Shown here one piece after another: positions 23,901 to 35,448 of a stretch of 64,000 nucleotides of DNA. The notes below the pieces were generated by a model. It was not told where the DNA came from. It ran no database searches and was given only the letters and a program-made list of their open reading frames with translations. This DNA comes from Sphagnum compactum (taxonomy: Eukaryota; Bryophyta; Sphagnopsida; Sphagnales), in contig OZ234496.1 in assembly GCA_965153455.1 (NCBI GenBank), positions 19,584,304 to 19,648,303 of the forward strand, read 5' to 3'. A program made the translations under genes and the position numbers. Every line of letters begins with the position of its first letter. Position 1 is the first letter of the stretch.

Positions 23901-24307
23901 CAACCACTCGAAGTGCTTCATCAATAGATGAAGACAAAGCTTTTCATCCCACTGGTGTCTGGCAGCAAGGCTCTCTACCGAGTCTTGATGGTCTGGCAGG
24001 GGAAGAGGCTTCCAGCCTGCGGCCAGGTTTTGCTGCTGGGCAGCACTTTGGTGGCACAGGGTCACCACCAGATTTGCCATGGGTTACATGCAATGGGACT
24101 GGACCCAGTGGGAAGACAATATCTGGTGTCCTTTACAGGGTTGAAAAGGGGCAGGTCAAAATTGTATGTGCATGCCATGGCCGTCACATGTCCCCGGCAG
24201 AGTTTGTTCAACATGCAGGAGGTGGTGAGATGTCCAATCCTGAAAAGGCCATTGTCGTTGGTCCATTCACAATTCCAACACAGACAGCAGCATCTGCACA
24301 AGCGTAG
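20941..24307 (+). CDS. NINJA: NINJA-family JAZ-interacting transcriptional co-repressor adaptor
   Basis: Two exons, 20941-23287 and 23442-24307, are joined over a GT-AG intron of 154 bp (phase 1) and give 1070 aa. The ATG is the first in frame; the preceding GTG is not used. An EAR motif (LELCLGLSL, residues 87-95) follows an acidic Asp run; in the family it recruits TOPLESS. A Gln-rich then basic segment near residues 400-445 (KRQEARKKRK) matches the nuclear-localising domain B. A PYPFP/FPFPYVMQF-rich stretch lies near residues 650-700. The C-terminal domain C (residues 993-1058: LPWVTC, KTISGVLYR, KIVCACHGRHMSP) binds the TIFY motif of JAZ proteins in Arabidopsis. The protein therefore should tether JAZ to TOPLESS and repress jasmonate genes in the nucleus. 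It is about 2.5 times longer than Arabidopsis NINJA (about 425 aa), the excess being low-complexity linker rich in Ser, Pro, Gln and Gly. Domain C and the EAR separate it from AFP proteins only moderately, but overall NINJA fits best. Confidence 0.93.
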
Positions 24308-24800
24308 TTTGTATAGTGTTTTTTTAATTGCTTTCAGGGTCAGTTGTAGTATATCAAGTCACGGCAGTGGGGGAGGTGAAATTGTAACACGTCCATTGAG
24401 CATATGATAGAGAAGGGTGTTACAAAGTTTTACAATACTTGTGTCACAAAGCCCATTTCCAGCAGAAGCAAGCTTTTGCTGAAGTTTCAAAAGCGGAGGA
24501 CTCTCAGAAGGAGCCAGCCAGCCGTGTGAAGAGTGATTTTCTTGCATTGGGTGCACAGGGAAAGATTCGGGAATTGTGTCTGGCAAAGTGAAAATTGATA
24601 TAGGAAATCTGCCGGGTCTTTGATCAGTGGCTTCCTTGCTGAAGTGACAAGATTATAAATCATAAATATGGTTTTTTCATTGCCTACACAAGAGAGGCTG
24701 TGGCTCACCACATGGACCTTAGATTAGATGTGTCTTGGCTACAACTGAAAATTCCATGTCTGCATCTCTTTTTGAACTCAAGCTGCTTGCATGGGTTGAG
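24308..24800 (+). other. NINJA 3' flank and probable 3' UTR
   Basis: No further coding signal follows the TAG stop. No strong polyadenylation signal stands out, so the transcript end cannot be set from sequence. Confidence 0.4.
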
Positions 24801-24809
24801 GGTGGCCTT

Positions 24810-25090
24810 TGTTTAGGGTAAAGCCCCTCAGGGTGGGGCCTTCTCAAAAGAAGGGACCAAGGAGAGCGCAGAGTCCAGCCCCACATTTTGGGAATGTCCT
24901 CCACCTGTGGGCTTTACCCATTGTAAAGCATGAGGCAAAGTCTATGATGAACCTAAACATGTGGAGATCATGTGGCATAGGAGGGAGAGTGTTCTGACAC
25001 CTATTCCTTAAGAGTGGGAGGGACTTTACCACCTATAAGTAGGTGTAATTTCTCTCAATTTCTCTTTCTCTCAAGGTGGGAAGGCATTCC
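24810..25090 (+). repeat. Dispersed repeat, copy 1 (possible LTR or TRIM piece)
   Basis: This matches the reverse complement of about 62575-62795. Landmarks in order are GGGTAAAGCCC-like, CCCACATTTTGGGAATGTCC (the other copy has CCCACAATTTGGGAGTGTCC), GGGCTTTACCCAT, ATGAACCTAAACAT and CCTTAAGAG. It ends in a CTATAAGTAGG-like TATA word and a pyrimidine-rich TTTCTCTCAA tract, as retroelement LTR promoters often do. No internal coding region is attached. Confidence 0.6.
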
Positions 25091-25384
25091 TTGGAGGGAT
25101 ATTCATGGATATAATGTACATCCTAGGGATTTTCTTTGTGTGGTAGATTGGAGTTTGTCAATTGATTCATGCTGGGTCATCAATAGCGATCACTTTATGA
25201 CCTGCTTGAGCCTTTTGGGACAGCTGTGAAGAGAAACAAATCTTGCAATGGGAGGATATGGGAAACCATGAACAAGAGCTAACACATGCATGTGATTCTC
25301 ATTGGGGGTGGCTTCATTATTTCACCCTGGATATGCCTTGGCACCACCCACATCATTTTCTCTGCTTGTTTTCTCATTTTCTCA

Positions 25385-25605
25385 TCCTCACAAGTCAGTA
25401 GCTCATCAAACAGGCTCACAAATTGGCCCAACATCATGGTCTATTGAATTGCCAATACTTTCTTTGTCAATGTACATAGGTCAACAGCCCTTGTCCTCGT
25501 AGGTTGGTAACTCATCAAACAGACTCTCAAATAGGCCACGTGCTATGGTCTATTGAATTGTCAATACTTCCTTTTTACATAGGTCAGCAGCCCTTCACTC
25601 TAATG
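25385..25605 (+). repeat. Imperfect tandem duplication, about 2 x 110 bp
   Basis: Two copies share AACTCATCAAACAG-type, CTCAAAT(T/A)GGCC, ATGGTCTATTGAATTG and ACATAGGTCA(A/G)CAGCCCTT. Both translate to similar peptides (HQTxSQIGxxxWSIELxIL), so the duplicated unit was perhaps once coding or simply in phase. Two frames cover it (25302-25502 and 25504-25971, 155 aa). Neither resembles a family I know. Confidence 0.7.
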
Positions 25606-28084
25606 AACTCCAAAAAGGTTACACCACAGCTATTGATATTTCTCTACCCATCCTCCTGGGTTCACATTTTTTTGAACTTAGGGGTTTTATGGTTTAAGAT
25701 CAAGCAAGATGCTCTTGAGCTTGATCTCATGTTTAGTTTTGCAATCCCTACAATTTTCATGTATTTGATGGCACAAGCCTCATTAACTAAAACAATGTTT
25801 AACATAGTTGTCCAATTGAGCAATTATTGTACATATTTTAGTTCTTCAACAAATACTTCTCAAGGGAGCCAATGCACATCAATTCAAAGTCTATTATTGT
25901 GTAATAAAAAAGTTGAAACCAAAAGCCCCACAATTTTTTCAAGTGAGCTATTCTTCATGCATGAGCTTTAAACTTCTTTTTGGGATGAAGAAAAGTCATA
26001 CATAAATGCACTCTATCATTCTTCCTCTTCTTTCTTGGAATTGACACATCCTTCATTGCTTTCGTGCCTTTGATAGTAGTAATGATCCTTCCTTCATGTA
26101 ACATCAATGACATCTCATATTGAAACCTTAAATAGCACAATTGGAAATAATGACTATTGGTACAAAGGAACCTTGAAATGATTTCAAAGACATTTATTAG
26201 TTGTAGCACCTCCATGTGAAACTTTTTGCCTTGCAAGTTAAGTATGCACGAAACAGGTGAATTCACATGTTAGAAGTTTGCCTTGTGAAACCCTTTGCAA
26301 GTTCATTGGTAACATGTGAAAATTCAAACTTTAGAATGAGGTAACTACAACCTAGTATCCATGGTCTAATTCATATGTACAATGTATAACTACATGCTCC
26401 AAATTGGATTTGATCTTTTGCTTTGGTTGCTCTATGTCAAACTCCTTTGAAAGTAATAACTATCTTCAATCATCTTGATATATTTAAAACAAGTTGTAAA
26501 AAAAAAATTCCCTTTGAAAAATTCATTTTAGTATGAGAATTTTCAAATTCTTCAGTATTATTAATTAAAGATGTTCAATGTGGTATACACCAAGTGGAAT
26601 GCCCTTTGTAGCAATGTATTTGTGCATGTGGCTATGCTATCTTGAATAAAGATTTCTTATAAGCCATAGAACGAAGTAAGACCTCAAAGAATTTCCCAAG
26701 GTATATGGTGATAATTGTTCCAAGGAATGATTTATGCTTGGCTACATAGGAACCCTCTATTGAAAATGTCGATTGGTCCATTGCATGTTGAGGATGTAAA
26801 CTTTTGGGGGCAACATCTTAGGAATGGGCATTTTTTGGCCACCATGTTTAACGTCATCCTTAGACTCCACAAACTTAGACTCCACCAAAGTTTGTGGTGC
26901 ATGGGATTCAAATTGAAATTTTCAAATATGATTTTTCTATCATGTAGATTTTAAGCATTGGGCACATGTACTTGTGAGGAAATGTCCCCCAAAGCCGAGC
27001 TTCCTTCCAATCTAAATGGATCAATGCCAAGAGGTTATCTTATCCAGTCATATTAATTTATCAAGGTTTGAGCTAATAGATTGTGTTTGTATTGTTTGTG
27101 TATTATGTTATTTCATATTTTCAATCCAATGTTGGGTGGTGGCTCAATCTATGTTTTGATTTTTAACACTAATTTATATAAATTTGGCTTCCATCTACAT
27201 GTCCCTGGATGTGGCCAAAATGAAACCAACTTCCAATAATAATATCAAACTCTAATAGCTTCTATAGATTTCAATGTTCTTTTGTGACCTATAACCTACT
27301 TGTATCCATTTGCATTGTGTGTCAACAACGTATTGAATTGTAGAATTTACCTAAAAGTTGTTAGTTGCCAATTTGGATGCATTTGTTCACTTTCATCTTG
27401 ATTTTGACAAGTTTTGCTTTCAAATTTGATAGTGACCAACGATTTAAATCTAATTTTCTTGTTTGAGTTTAAATTGGTAAATCTACTAGAGATTGACAAA
27501 TTACTTGCTTGATGAGCCTCCTTTCATACATGAATCTTAGGCATCAGTTGAGCTTCTACTAATGATGAATATCTTTACCTAGCAAAATATTGACATTCGC
27601 TTTCTTTTGTTGTATTTTTGGCATGCTACATTTAACATCTTTTGGACTTTGGATAATAGTTCAATGCAATCTTTGTCATTGTGTGTTTCTATCAGCATTT
27701 GGCAATATGTTAGTAATGAACTTGATAGTTGTGATATTTTGTTAGCATTTAACAACACCTATTAAACTTTGTACAAATGCAAACTTTGTGTGATGACCTA
27801 TGATGTGCATATGTTGGAATTTGACACCTTCAAATTTGGTTTTGTAAAAATTTGTTGGTTGTGTTTATTTGCATTTGACACTTTTTACATTATGGCATTC
27901 CATGACTTTTGATGTTGTGTGCTAAATGTGTTGACATTGGGCACCTTGTGGATTTTTAACATGTGATCATTTTGTTTATTTGTTGTGTGGGTTGATACCA
28001 TATATTTATTTTTATTATTATTATTTATAATCAAAAGTTCAAAAAATTAAACAGTGGTTACGATCGCTTTTGGTAATGTTAATA
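25606..28084. other. AT-rich spacer
   Basis: Apart from the tail of the 25504-25971 frame I see no gene. The region has no recognisable RNA gene or intact mobile element. Confidence 0.4.
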
Positions 28085-28735
28085 TGACTGCACTCAAGAT
28101 TATTAATGGAATGACACTAAGTGATGCAAAATGAAGCCATAGAGTTAGCAAAGGACCTTAGGTGTTAAATAGACTTGTAGGAAGCACAATCAACATTGGA
28201 ATAAGAATGAAGACTACTAATGGAATGACACTAGGTGGTGCAAAAAAAGTCATTGTGCTAAGAAAAGGACCTAGGTGCTGGGTCTATTCTAAGAAGCATA
28301 ATCAATACTAGAAAAGGAGCAAAAACTACTGATGGAATGACATTGGGTGGTGCAAAAGAACCCACGTTGCTAAGAAAAGGACCTGGGTGCTAGGTCTATC
28401 CCAGGAAGAACAATCAGTACTTAAAAAAAGTGAAGACTATTCGTGGAATGACATTGGGTGGTGCAAAAGCAACCATAGTGTTAAGAAAAAAGACATCGGT
28501 GTTGGGTCTATTTTAGGAAGCACAATCAATATTGCACAAAAGAAGTGAAGAATATTAATGGAATGACACTGGGTGGTGCAAAAGAAGCCACTATGCTAAG
28601 AAAAAGACATAAAGTGCTTGGTACACTTAGATAGGAAGAAAAATGACTTCTAATACAATTGATAAGTAGAAGTTGTTGATGGAGTGACATTAGTTCTTTT
28701 GACAAGCAACCAAGGTGTTGCTAGATCAAAACTAT
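28085..28735 (+). repeat. Tandem array, about 5-6 units of about 113 bp
   Basis: The word AATGGAATGACA and its variants recur at about 28105, 28219, 28331, 28443, 28557 and 28678, so the period is about 112-121 bp. Each unit also carries GGTGGTGCAAAA, GCTAAGAAAAGGACC, TGGGTCTATT and AGGAAGCACAATCA. Copies differ by about 10-20% by eye. No open frame spans the units. Confidence 0.8.
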
Positions 28736-30509
28736 GTATACTACCAAGGAAATGTATGTGCTAAGCCATTCCAAGTTGGTGAGATTTGATAAAAGAATGA
28801 TTACAATGCAAGTCAAGGACTTCTATAGAAAGTGGACTATAATGTGCATTAAATTAAAAACTCAAGGTGCTAGCTCAAAGACTTCAATGAGGAAAATGGA
28901 TTGTATTAGGGCAACATAATGGAATTACAAAGAACTAGGCTTGGACAAACATGAATGTTGGGATAGATGTGGTCAATACTAAGCCTAGTCATAACACTTG
29001 ATATAAAGAGACATGGAGTATTGATTGAACATACCAAACCATGGTTGATTAAAATATGTGGCATGTGGTGCATAAGGTAAATTGTGGCATTTGGATAATT
29101 GGCTATTGGTTAAGTTGTTGCATGTGGAGTTGAACATGAAGTTGACATGGCCATGAAATCATGAATTGCATGCCTCCATCTCCAAATTGTCCATCAACAC
29201 CACATGCATTTGCAAATAAACCAAACTATGCTATACAAAATCAAAACCACCTTAATTAAAATTTCAAATCTCAACCTCCTTACAAATAAACCAAACTATG
29301 TAAAGAAAATCATACACAAAAAATTGTTGGGTTTAGAAGGGACCACTTCATGGAAATTGAAGTTGCACTTGCATGTGGTGTTTTGCCTACAAACCTACGT
29401 TAATGCTTGTTGTGTAACATATTCACCATTGAAGCACTCCACAAAATGGCATAAAAATCCATGGATTGACCAATTCAAGATTTCTAGAAAAAAATTACAA
29501 CTAGTTGCAAACAAAAGTGGTTATATCTCCACAATCCCAACCTCAAAAAAAAAAAAAACAAACTTCAGTCCATAAGTTTTAGATGCACACACCAATTGCT
29601 TAAGCCAATCTATAAAGTATTATAGATCATGCATTGGATAAATGTTTTGTTACACATAGGCAATAGTATGGTTTTTACCCTAGAAACATAATCAAGTTCT
29701 ATTTAGGTTCTACTATAATATTTGACATATATATTTTTTTGTGAAAAATTGACCCTACTTACAACCAACCCTATTGGTTCATGTGGAAGAGGACTCTTCC
29801 AAAAGGTGATAGTAAGCACTTATACCAAGTTTGCTTGATAGAGTGGCATCCACCATGTGCTGAACCTGTTGCTTGGACTTCTAAAATTTGCTCACGTAGC
29901 TACAACCACATTTGGCATATATGGATAACCATTTGAAACAAGTTCATAAACCTTCAAGGAGAACACATACAAAGCTTGCAATAAATCCCATGCTAGGCTA
30001 GCTTTTAAAAATTGAACAAGTGTAGGGACAAAAAGAAACTAATACCAAGGTTTCTAGGATCATCCATAAAAGAACTATAGATGACAGATCTAAGAGTTAG
30101 AACGTGCACCATCTTTCAACTCAAAGCTTTTGGTTTTGAAAACTAAAATGCTTGTATTATGTTGGAAACTTGTTATGGTTTTAAAACACATCTATAAAAA
30201 TTTGGAGATTGTAGTCGAGCTAAGGAATTGACCCACTGTGTTGACCGTTGCAACAATCATGCGTGATAATCAGAGTTCATATAAGCAATAATTTGAAGGA
30301 TTAGTTTGGACTCAAACATGAGTCAATTAAGTTAGGTAGAACTTGAACCTTATGATACAATATCTATATGTTGCTAATGTAATAGTCCTAGAAGAAGAAA
30401 GAACATTTGTAGTTTTGAATAGACTTCTTCTAGAAGATTGTCATAGATCTGATTGCGTGCAACAATCTAATGCCAACTCGATGTCAGCTCTTCGCCACCT
30501 AGGGTGATA
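28736..30509. other. AT-rich spacer
   Basis: No gene is recognised. A short direct repeat with CAAATAAACCAAACTATG occurs twice at about 29213 and 29284. The 123-codon frame 29204-29575 covers it and resembles nothing known. Confidence 0.4.
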
Positions 30510-30610
30510 TATATTGTTCCCGTAAAGAAGAGAACCAAAAACAGGCTCACGAATACCATCAATATCTATAGGAGCTGTAATGAAAGCAATAATAAATACA
30601 AAGGTTGCTT
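30510..30610 (-). pseudogene. psbA: Plastid psbA fragment in nuclear DNA (NUPT)
   Basis: Minus-strand translation contains VFIIAFI, then [12 protein letters not shown] and GSLLYGNNI. These are the consecutive landmarks of the photosystem II D1 protein around its residues 50-80. Relative to the usual APPVDIDG the copy has lost one codon (API-DIDG), and it carries Ser-to-Phe changes. The similarity stops abruptly after GNNI. A further stretch at about 30825-30885 (minus, TDNRLRIS) faintly recalls the TENRLYIG of D1 but lies about 200 bp too far away, so it is uncertain. The fragment is a non-functional plastid-to-nucleus transfer. Confidence 0.75.
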
Positions 30611-33600
30611 GGGCAATATAATGAGCGGTTGAACAATCAATTTTATAAGTATCAACTCAATTCTACTTTGGGAATACCTCTCCAAATAATTGAAAAAGAT
30701 AAAGGTTTGATATATTCTCAGAAAAACAAAAATGAGAGAGTAAAGGATATTCAAAAAAAGGAGGGGGGAAAATAGGAAAATAAAATATGTTAGATACTTC
30801 TACGAAAAATACTGATGAAATACGGAGTCGATTATCTGTTTGGCTAGCAAAAAAAGTTCCATCTTTTTGAGCTCCTCCCATCTCCTAGTTTTCACAAAAC
30901 ATCATTGTGTGAGTTCATAACCCATGCTTGGGCTTCGAGGTCATTGTTGGTCCTAGTAAACAATAAATAATTCAAGGTCGATTAAACTACTCATGCAATA
31001 TGTAGCTTTAGAGTAAAGGCATTCATTTGTTGGAGTGCACCATATTGAATACCAACTTTGGAGCACATGATTACTTTTGGTAGTGTTTGTCTCGAGGCAA
31101 AAACATTTGCAATGCACACACGCCCACTCCTACACGCATGTTTATTTCAGAGCATTTGTGTGTACATTTGTTTCAAAACATCTCAAGCAATGCAATATTT
31201 CAAAGAGGAAAACCTTGGACACATGGGCATTCTTGACACTACAACACACGTGCCGCAAAGGGAAGATGCAAGTTTTCAAAATGTGCCTCCTAGGCCATTG
31301 GATTGCATTGGACGGTGACATGCACTTTTAGGATTATCATGACAGATGAAAATAAATGGGTCGTTGGTAACAACATCCACAAGGTTGATATATGAACTTT
31401 ATTCTACCTTTGTTGCTCACGCACCTTAGAACCTAATTGCACTCAATCTCCTAGTCATTGGTGCTACTTGGTAGAAATGTGGAATGCCCATTCTATGGCT
31501 AATGTAAGGTAGTTTTACATGGTGGAAAATTGGATGTTAGAGACATTTTTTCCCATGATTTTTTCTACAAATTGTTAGCATGTTTCTTACACTAATTTAA
31601 TCTCAACATTCACATGAAAAAAAGAAGCAATATTACACCATTTTTCACTCCATAAAAGAGTGTGTAATAATTACTAGGACAAGTAACCATGTTCATGTCA
31701 AGTTGAATACAATTGCTTGAATGAAACTAAATGTGGGGTTTGATGTTTGTTACATAGTTGTTTGGGTTGTAAAATATTCCATTTTATTGATGAATTGTGT
31801 TGAGTGAAATTCAATGTAACATCAACTATTTAACAAATCGTCAATGTGTGATTGCTTGGAGTGTTTTGCTTTCTTGTGTGTATGCTTGGAAAGTTTGAGA
31901 GTGTGTTCTATGCCTGCCATCAATTTGTACATTTCTAAGGTTACAACTCAAGGCAATTGATTGATTATGCCATCAACATTTCTTATGACATCAATGACTT
32001 TAACTTGTTGGATTTGTTTCATCACCTGGAGGATATAATTTTACAATTATGTAGCCTACAACTTTGATAATTAATTCAGTTAGTTATTGAAGTAGGATTA
32101 AAATATGTATAGATATTTTTGTTAAAAGTTCAAACTTTTTTGTAAGTTGAGTTTGACACTTTCACATTCACACACATCTTTGAATTAAACATGTGTCTTT
32201 TTTGCTTGAAAATGATATGAATTATGACAATATTCTTTTATGCACATGCCTAGATTCATGTCTAATGGGCATCACCCTTTTCCATATTCACTACCCATGC
32301 CTTAGTGTGAAAACAAAATGAACTTCTATCTATGCCCTCTAGACATACGTTTACTAAAACAATTCCTATACTTGAATCTTATGGGTTTCACAAATGGATT
32401 TTTTTTAATGCCTTGCCCCCTTGGTATGTTTGAAAGTAGATACCTAGCCAACATTGGAATATATTACAATATTTGTCATGAAAGTGCCCGAGTTGCCCCA
32501 CACCCCCCCCACCTCCAAGTGTGTTTTCATCTCTTTAATTAAGCTTTTACAAGTAATTGCATACATACCTTTTATGTCTTTTGGAAGTTGTAGAAAACTT
32601 CCAAAATATGTTTTTAATAAGTATTATATTTATATATATGCATATAGAATTATAAAATGAAGTTATGTTTTTGGATGTCCCTTACAAGTTGTTAATAAAG
32701 GGCACAATCAGATGTAAGCTATGAAAAAGAAATGCTGTGAACCTCTAGTGAGGCTAGGCAATAACAAAGAATTAAATTATTAACATTTGAGTAGTTAGTG
32801 TAGACAAAGGAAAATTATGATTTATTGTTCTTAGTGTTGGTAGTGATATTAGGCAAAAACAAGCACTAGGTGTGGAAATGTATGTTACATGTTACATAAT
32901 TTAAATGTTTATTTGGGAATTGAATAAAAGAGAACCCTAAATTGACACTAAACATAATGTTAGGTCTTTGCATTAAGAAATAACTAATATCAAGTGTGCA
33001 CCAAATTTTTGAAGTTGAATATAGCCCCATTGTTGAAATACAAGATATATTCTATTTTATAATCATTTTAACATCAACTTTTGTGACTTCCCACATGTCC
33101 AGTAGAATGCAACTCTTATACAAAAAAATTCATTTACCCTCAAGTAGTTAATTGTTTTTGTCCCAATGCTAAATAATCTTAAAGGTTGGCCAAATTTTTC
33201 GTTTTATTATGACACATCAAGTCCACATAGCTAGTTGTGATATCGGTATCATGTCAACTAATTTTAGGTAACATAATTTTGTTTCTTTTACAACACAAAG
33301 ATGTTTTTGAACTACTGAAATAAAAGTTTACAAAAATACAAAACACCCAAATTGACTTTAAACAAACATGTGAAGAGGTCTAAATTTTGATTCTTAATTT
33401 TAAACTAGTTATGGAAGAAATAATCACATGGGCTTTCCTTAAGCACTCACTATAGATTGTTTTTCAAGAGGTGCAAGTTTCATCCCTTGTAAGCAATAGC
33501 ATTGAGGTTTCGAACTTCCAAACCTTGTGGACCCACTTGCCATTATCACTTCTTTTTGTGTATTGACTCATATTAAATATTAACTTGTAGTATTTGAAGT

Positions 33601-34249
33601 TAGGATGTCAATTGTCGATAATTGAATTAAAATTTAAAGGTACATTTTGAATAAAAGGAGTCAACAACACACCTTGCAATACTTTTGAAATATTCCTATA
33701 AAGTGATATGAGAACATGGGATTGGTAAACATTGTTTATGGTGCTTAAAGAGCATTTTTGAATACTTTACTTTTATCAAATTATTTTCAAATTTAATCAA
33801 ATGATATATTGATATACTAGAAAGATTCTTATATAAATTTATCAAACATTCATACGACTTGAAATTAAAATATGATTTAAAACATATAAACCTAAGTAAT
33901 GGTTACACTCACAATGGCTCCTTTTATCACGAGTGTACCCTTAAATTTTTTGTTTTCCTTCTTTCTCATTTGTTCCCTAATCCTGTTATGTTGTCACCTA
34001 AAATTGGTGGAGGTTGAAACATTATAGACCAACTATGTAACCCCTCTACCATCTCCACTTGCACCAGCTCTTTCTTGGATTTGATAAAGAAGAAAAACTG
34101 CAAGCTACTATGTGAATGATTTGCCTAACAGTGTACACCCATCAGTGACCATGCATCAACAAAGTGTCTTGTGAGTGGAACACCAGCTCACAAGCACCAT
34201 GGATCCTGTGATGGACAACAGAAATTGCATGAATTAAGAGCCTCAAAGT
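30611..34249. other. AT-rich spacer
   Basis: No gene is recognised in about 3.6 kb. The largest open frames are under 100 codons and unlike known proteins. No tRNA, rRNA or snRNA signature was noticed. Confidence 0.4.
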
Positions 34250-34800
34250 ACAACTCACAAACTTGATATGTCCTCTTTAGACTTTAGATGGGGTCTGGGG
34301 TCCAAATTCCTAGGAACCAATTTGGGCTCATTTGAAGCAATTGAATCCTTGAGTTGGACCTTGCCTCGGGACCTTTGGTAGCTTTTATCTCGGTTCTCGA
34401 AATCATGAGCTCTCCTTTGAGACCCCCTTTTATTTTTGGGGGTCCAAACCAATTGGTTTTCCCTCCAAAATGGTGCCAGGTAGGTTTAGCCTTGATTTGC
34501 CACTTTTTGGTTGTGGACCCTCATATAAAGGGCGTGGGTCCAATTTATGGCTCTCAGCCAATAGGATTGCTCTATTTCATTGGACCTGGATGCTGGACCC
34601 CTGTCTAAAGTGGCCCTTAGCCTCTACAAAGATCCAGAGAAAATCCTATCAATCCTATCAATAAGTACCCCAGCTTATAGATAGGGTGTTCTTTGTAAGG
34701 GGTATTAGCCCAGGCCAAAAATGGTGACAAACTCTTTTGTAATAAATATTTTCTGGGTTTACATCATCTTCTCTTTACTTCATTCTTGAGGATTGTTAAC
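34250..34800 (+). mobile_element. Possible solo LTR remnant
   Basis: The end of this stretch has the layout of a retroelement LTR: a TATAGATAGGG-like word at about 34676, a GTAATAAATATTTTC polyadenylation-like word at about 34739 and a pyrimidine-rich tail (CATCTTCTCTTTACTTCATTC) ending at about 34785. No partner LTR, primer-binding site or polyprotein is visible, so this is suggestive only. Confidence 0.3.
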
Positions 34801-35279
34801 ACACTAACAAAACTTTGGACTCAAATGAATGATACAAGTTTTGCCATTTGTCACTTTTGACAATGCCAATTTCCACAAGTAAATCTTTTTGTCGCGTAGC
34901 CACACTGGTGAGCATACACAGGAGGATATAGCCAGATTTGGCTATACAACAGATAGGACAGTAAAAAAACCATCTTGATGTTATATAATTAGCTGCTATT
35001 GCATTTTGTATTGCACTTTCCTAGGCAGAAAAAAACCATTTTTTTTTTCCTTTTTTTTTTTTTTTTTGGCCCCCTTATTCCTTTGTACATTTTCGGAATC
35101 TGCGGTGTGTTTATAAAATAAAGTTTTGCAGGGTTTTCTCATTTCTTTTTCAATGGTTTGGGCTTGCATTGGAACATTCCAGCAGAATCATTCCATGGTT
35201 TAGCAACAAGAGCTCAAATTCTTCCATGGAATGATCAGCAATTTGCAAAATCAACAAATTCCAGAATAATCCTTACCAA

Positions 35280-35314
35280 AGGAATTCTGGAATTCTGGAA
35301 TTCTGGAATTCTGG
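35280..35314. repeat. Octamer repeat GGAATTCT x 4
   Basis: Four perfect head-to-tail copies of GGAATTCT form a run of EcoRI sites. It lies about 150 bp upstream of the glycosyltransferase pseudogene. A poly-T tract lies at about 35040-35067. Confidence 0.9.
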
Positions 35315-35448
35315 TCATACAAATATTGGAGTTTTTGAATCCCTTGAAGAAATTTGCAGCAGGGTCAACAATCTAAATAGTCAGTCAGATCACCTTTTTT
35401 TTGGGGCAACCAAAGATCTCCAATCAATAAATCTGAGCCTGGTAACAA

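Noticed and set aside
25504-25971. 155-codon plus-strand frame
   Set aside because: Its start lies in a tandem duplication and the rest has no recognisable domain; no splice partners or start context support it as a gene.
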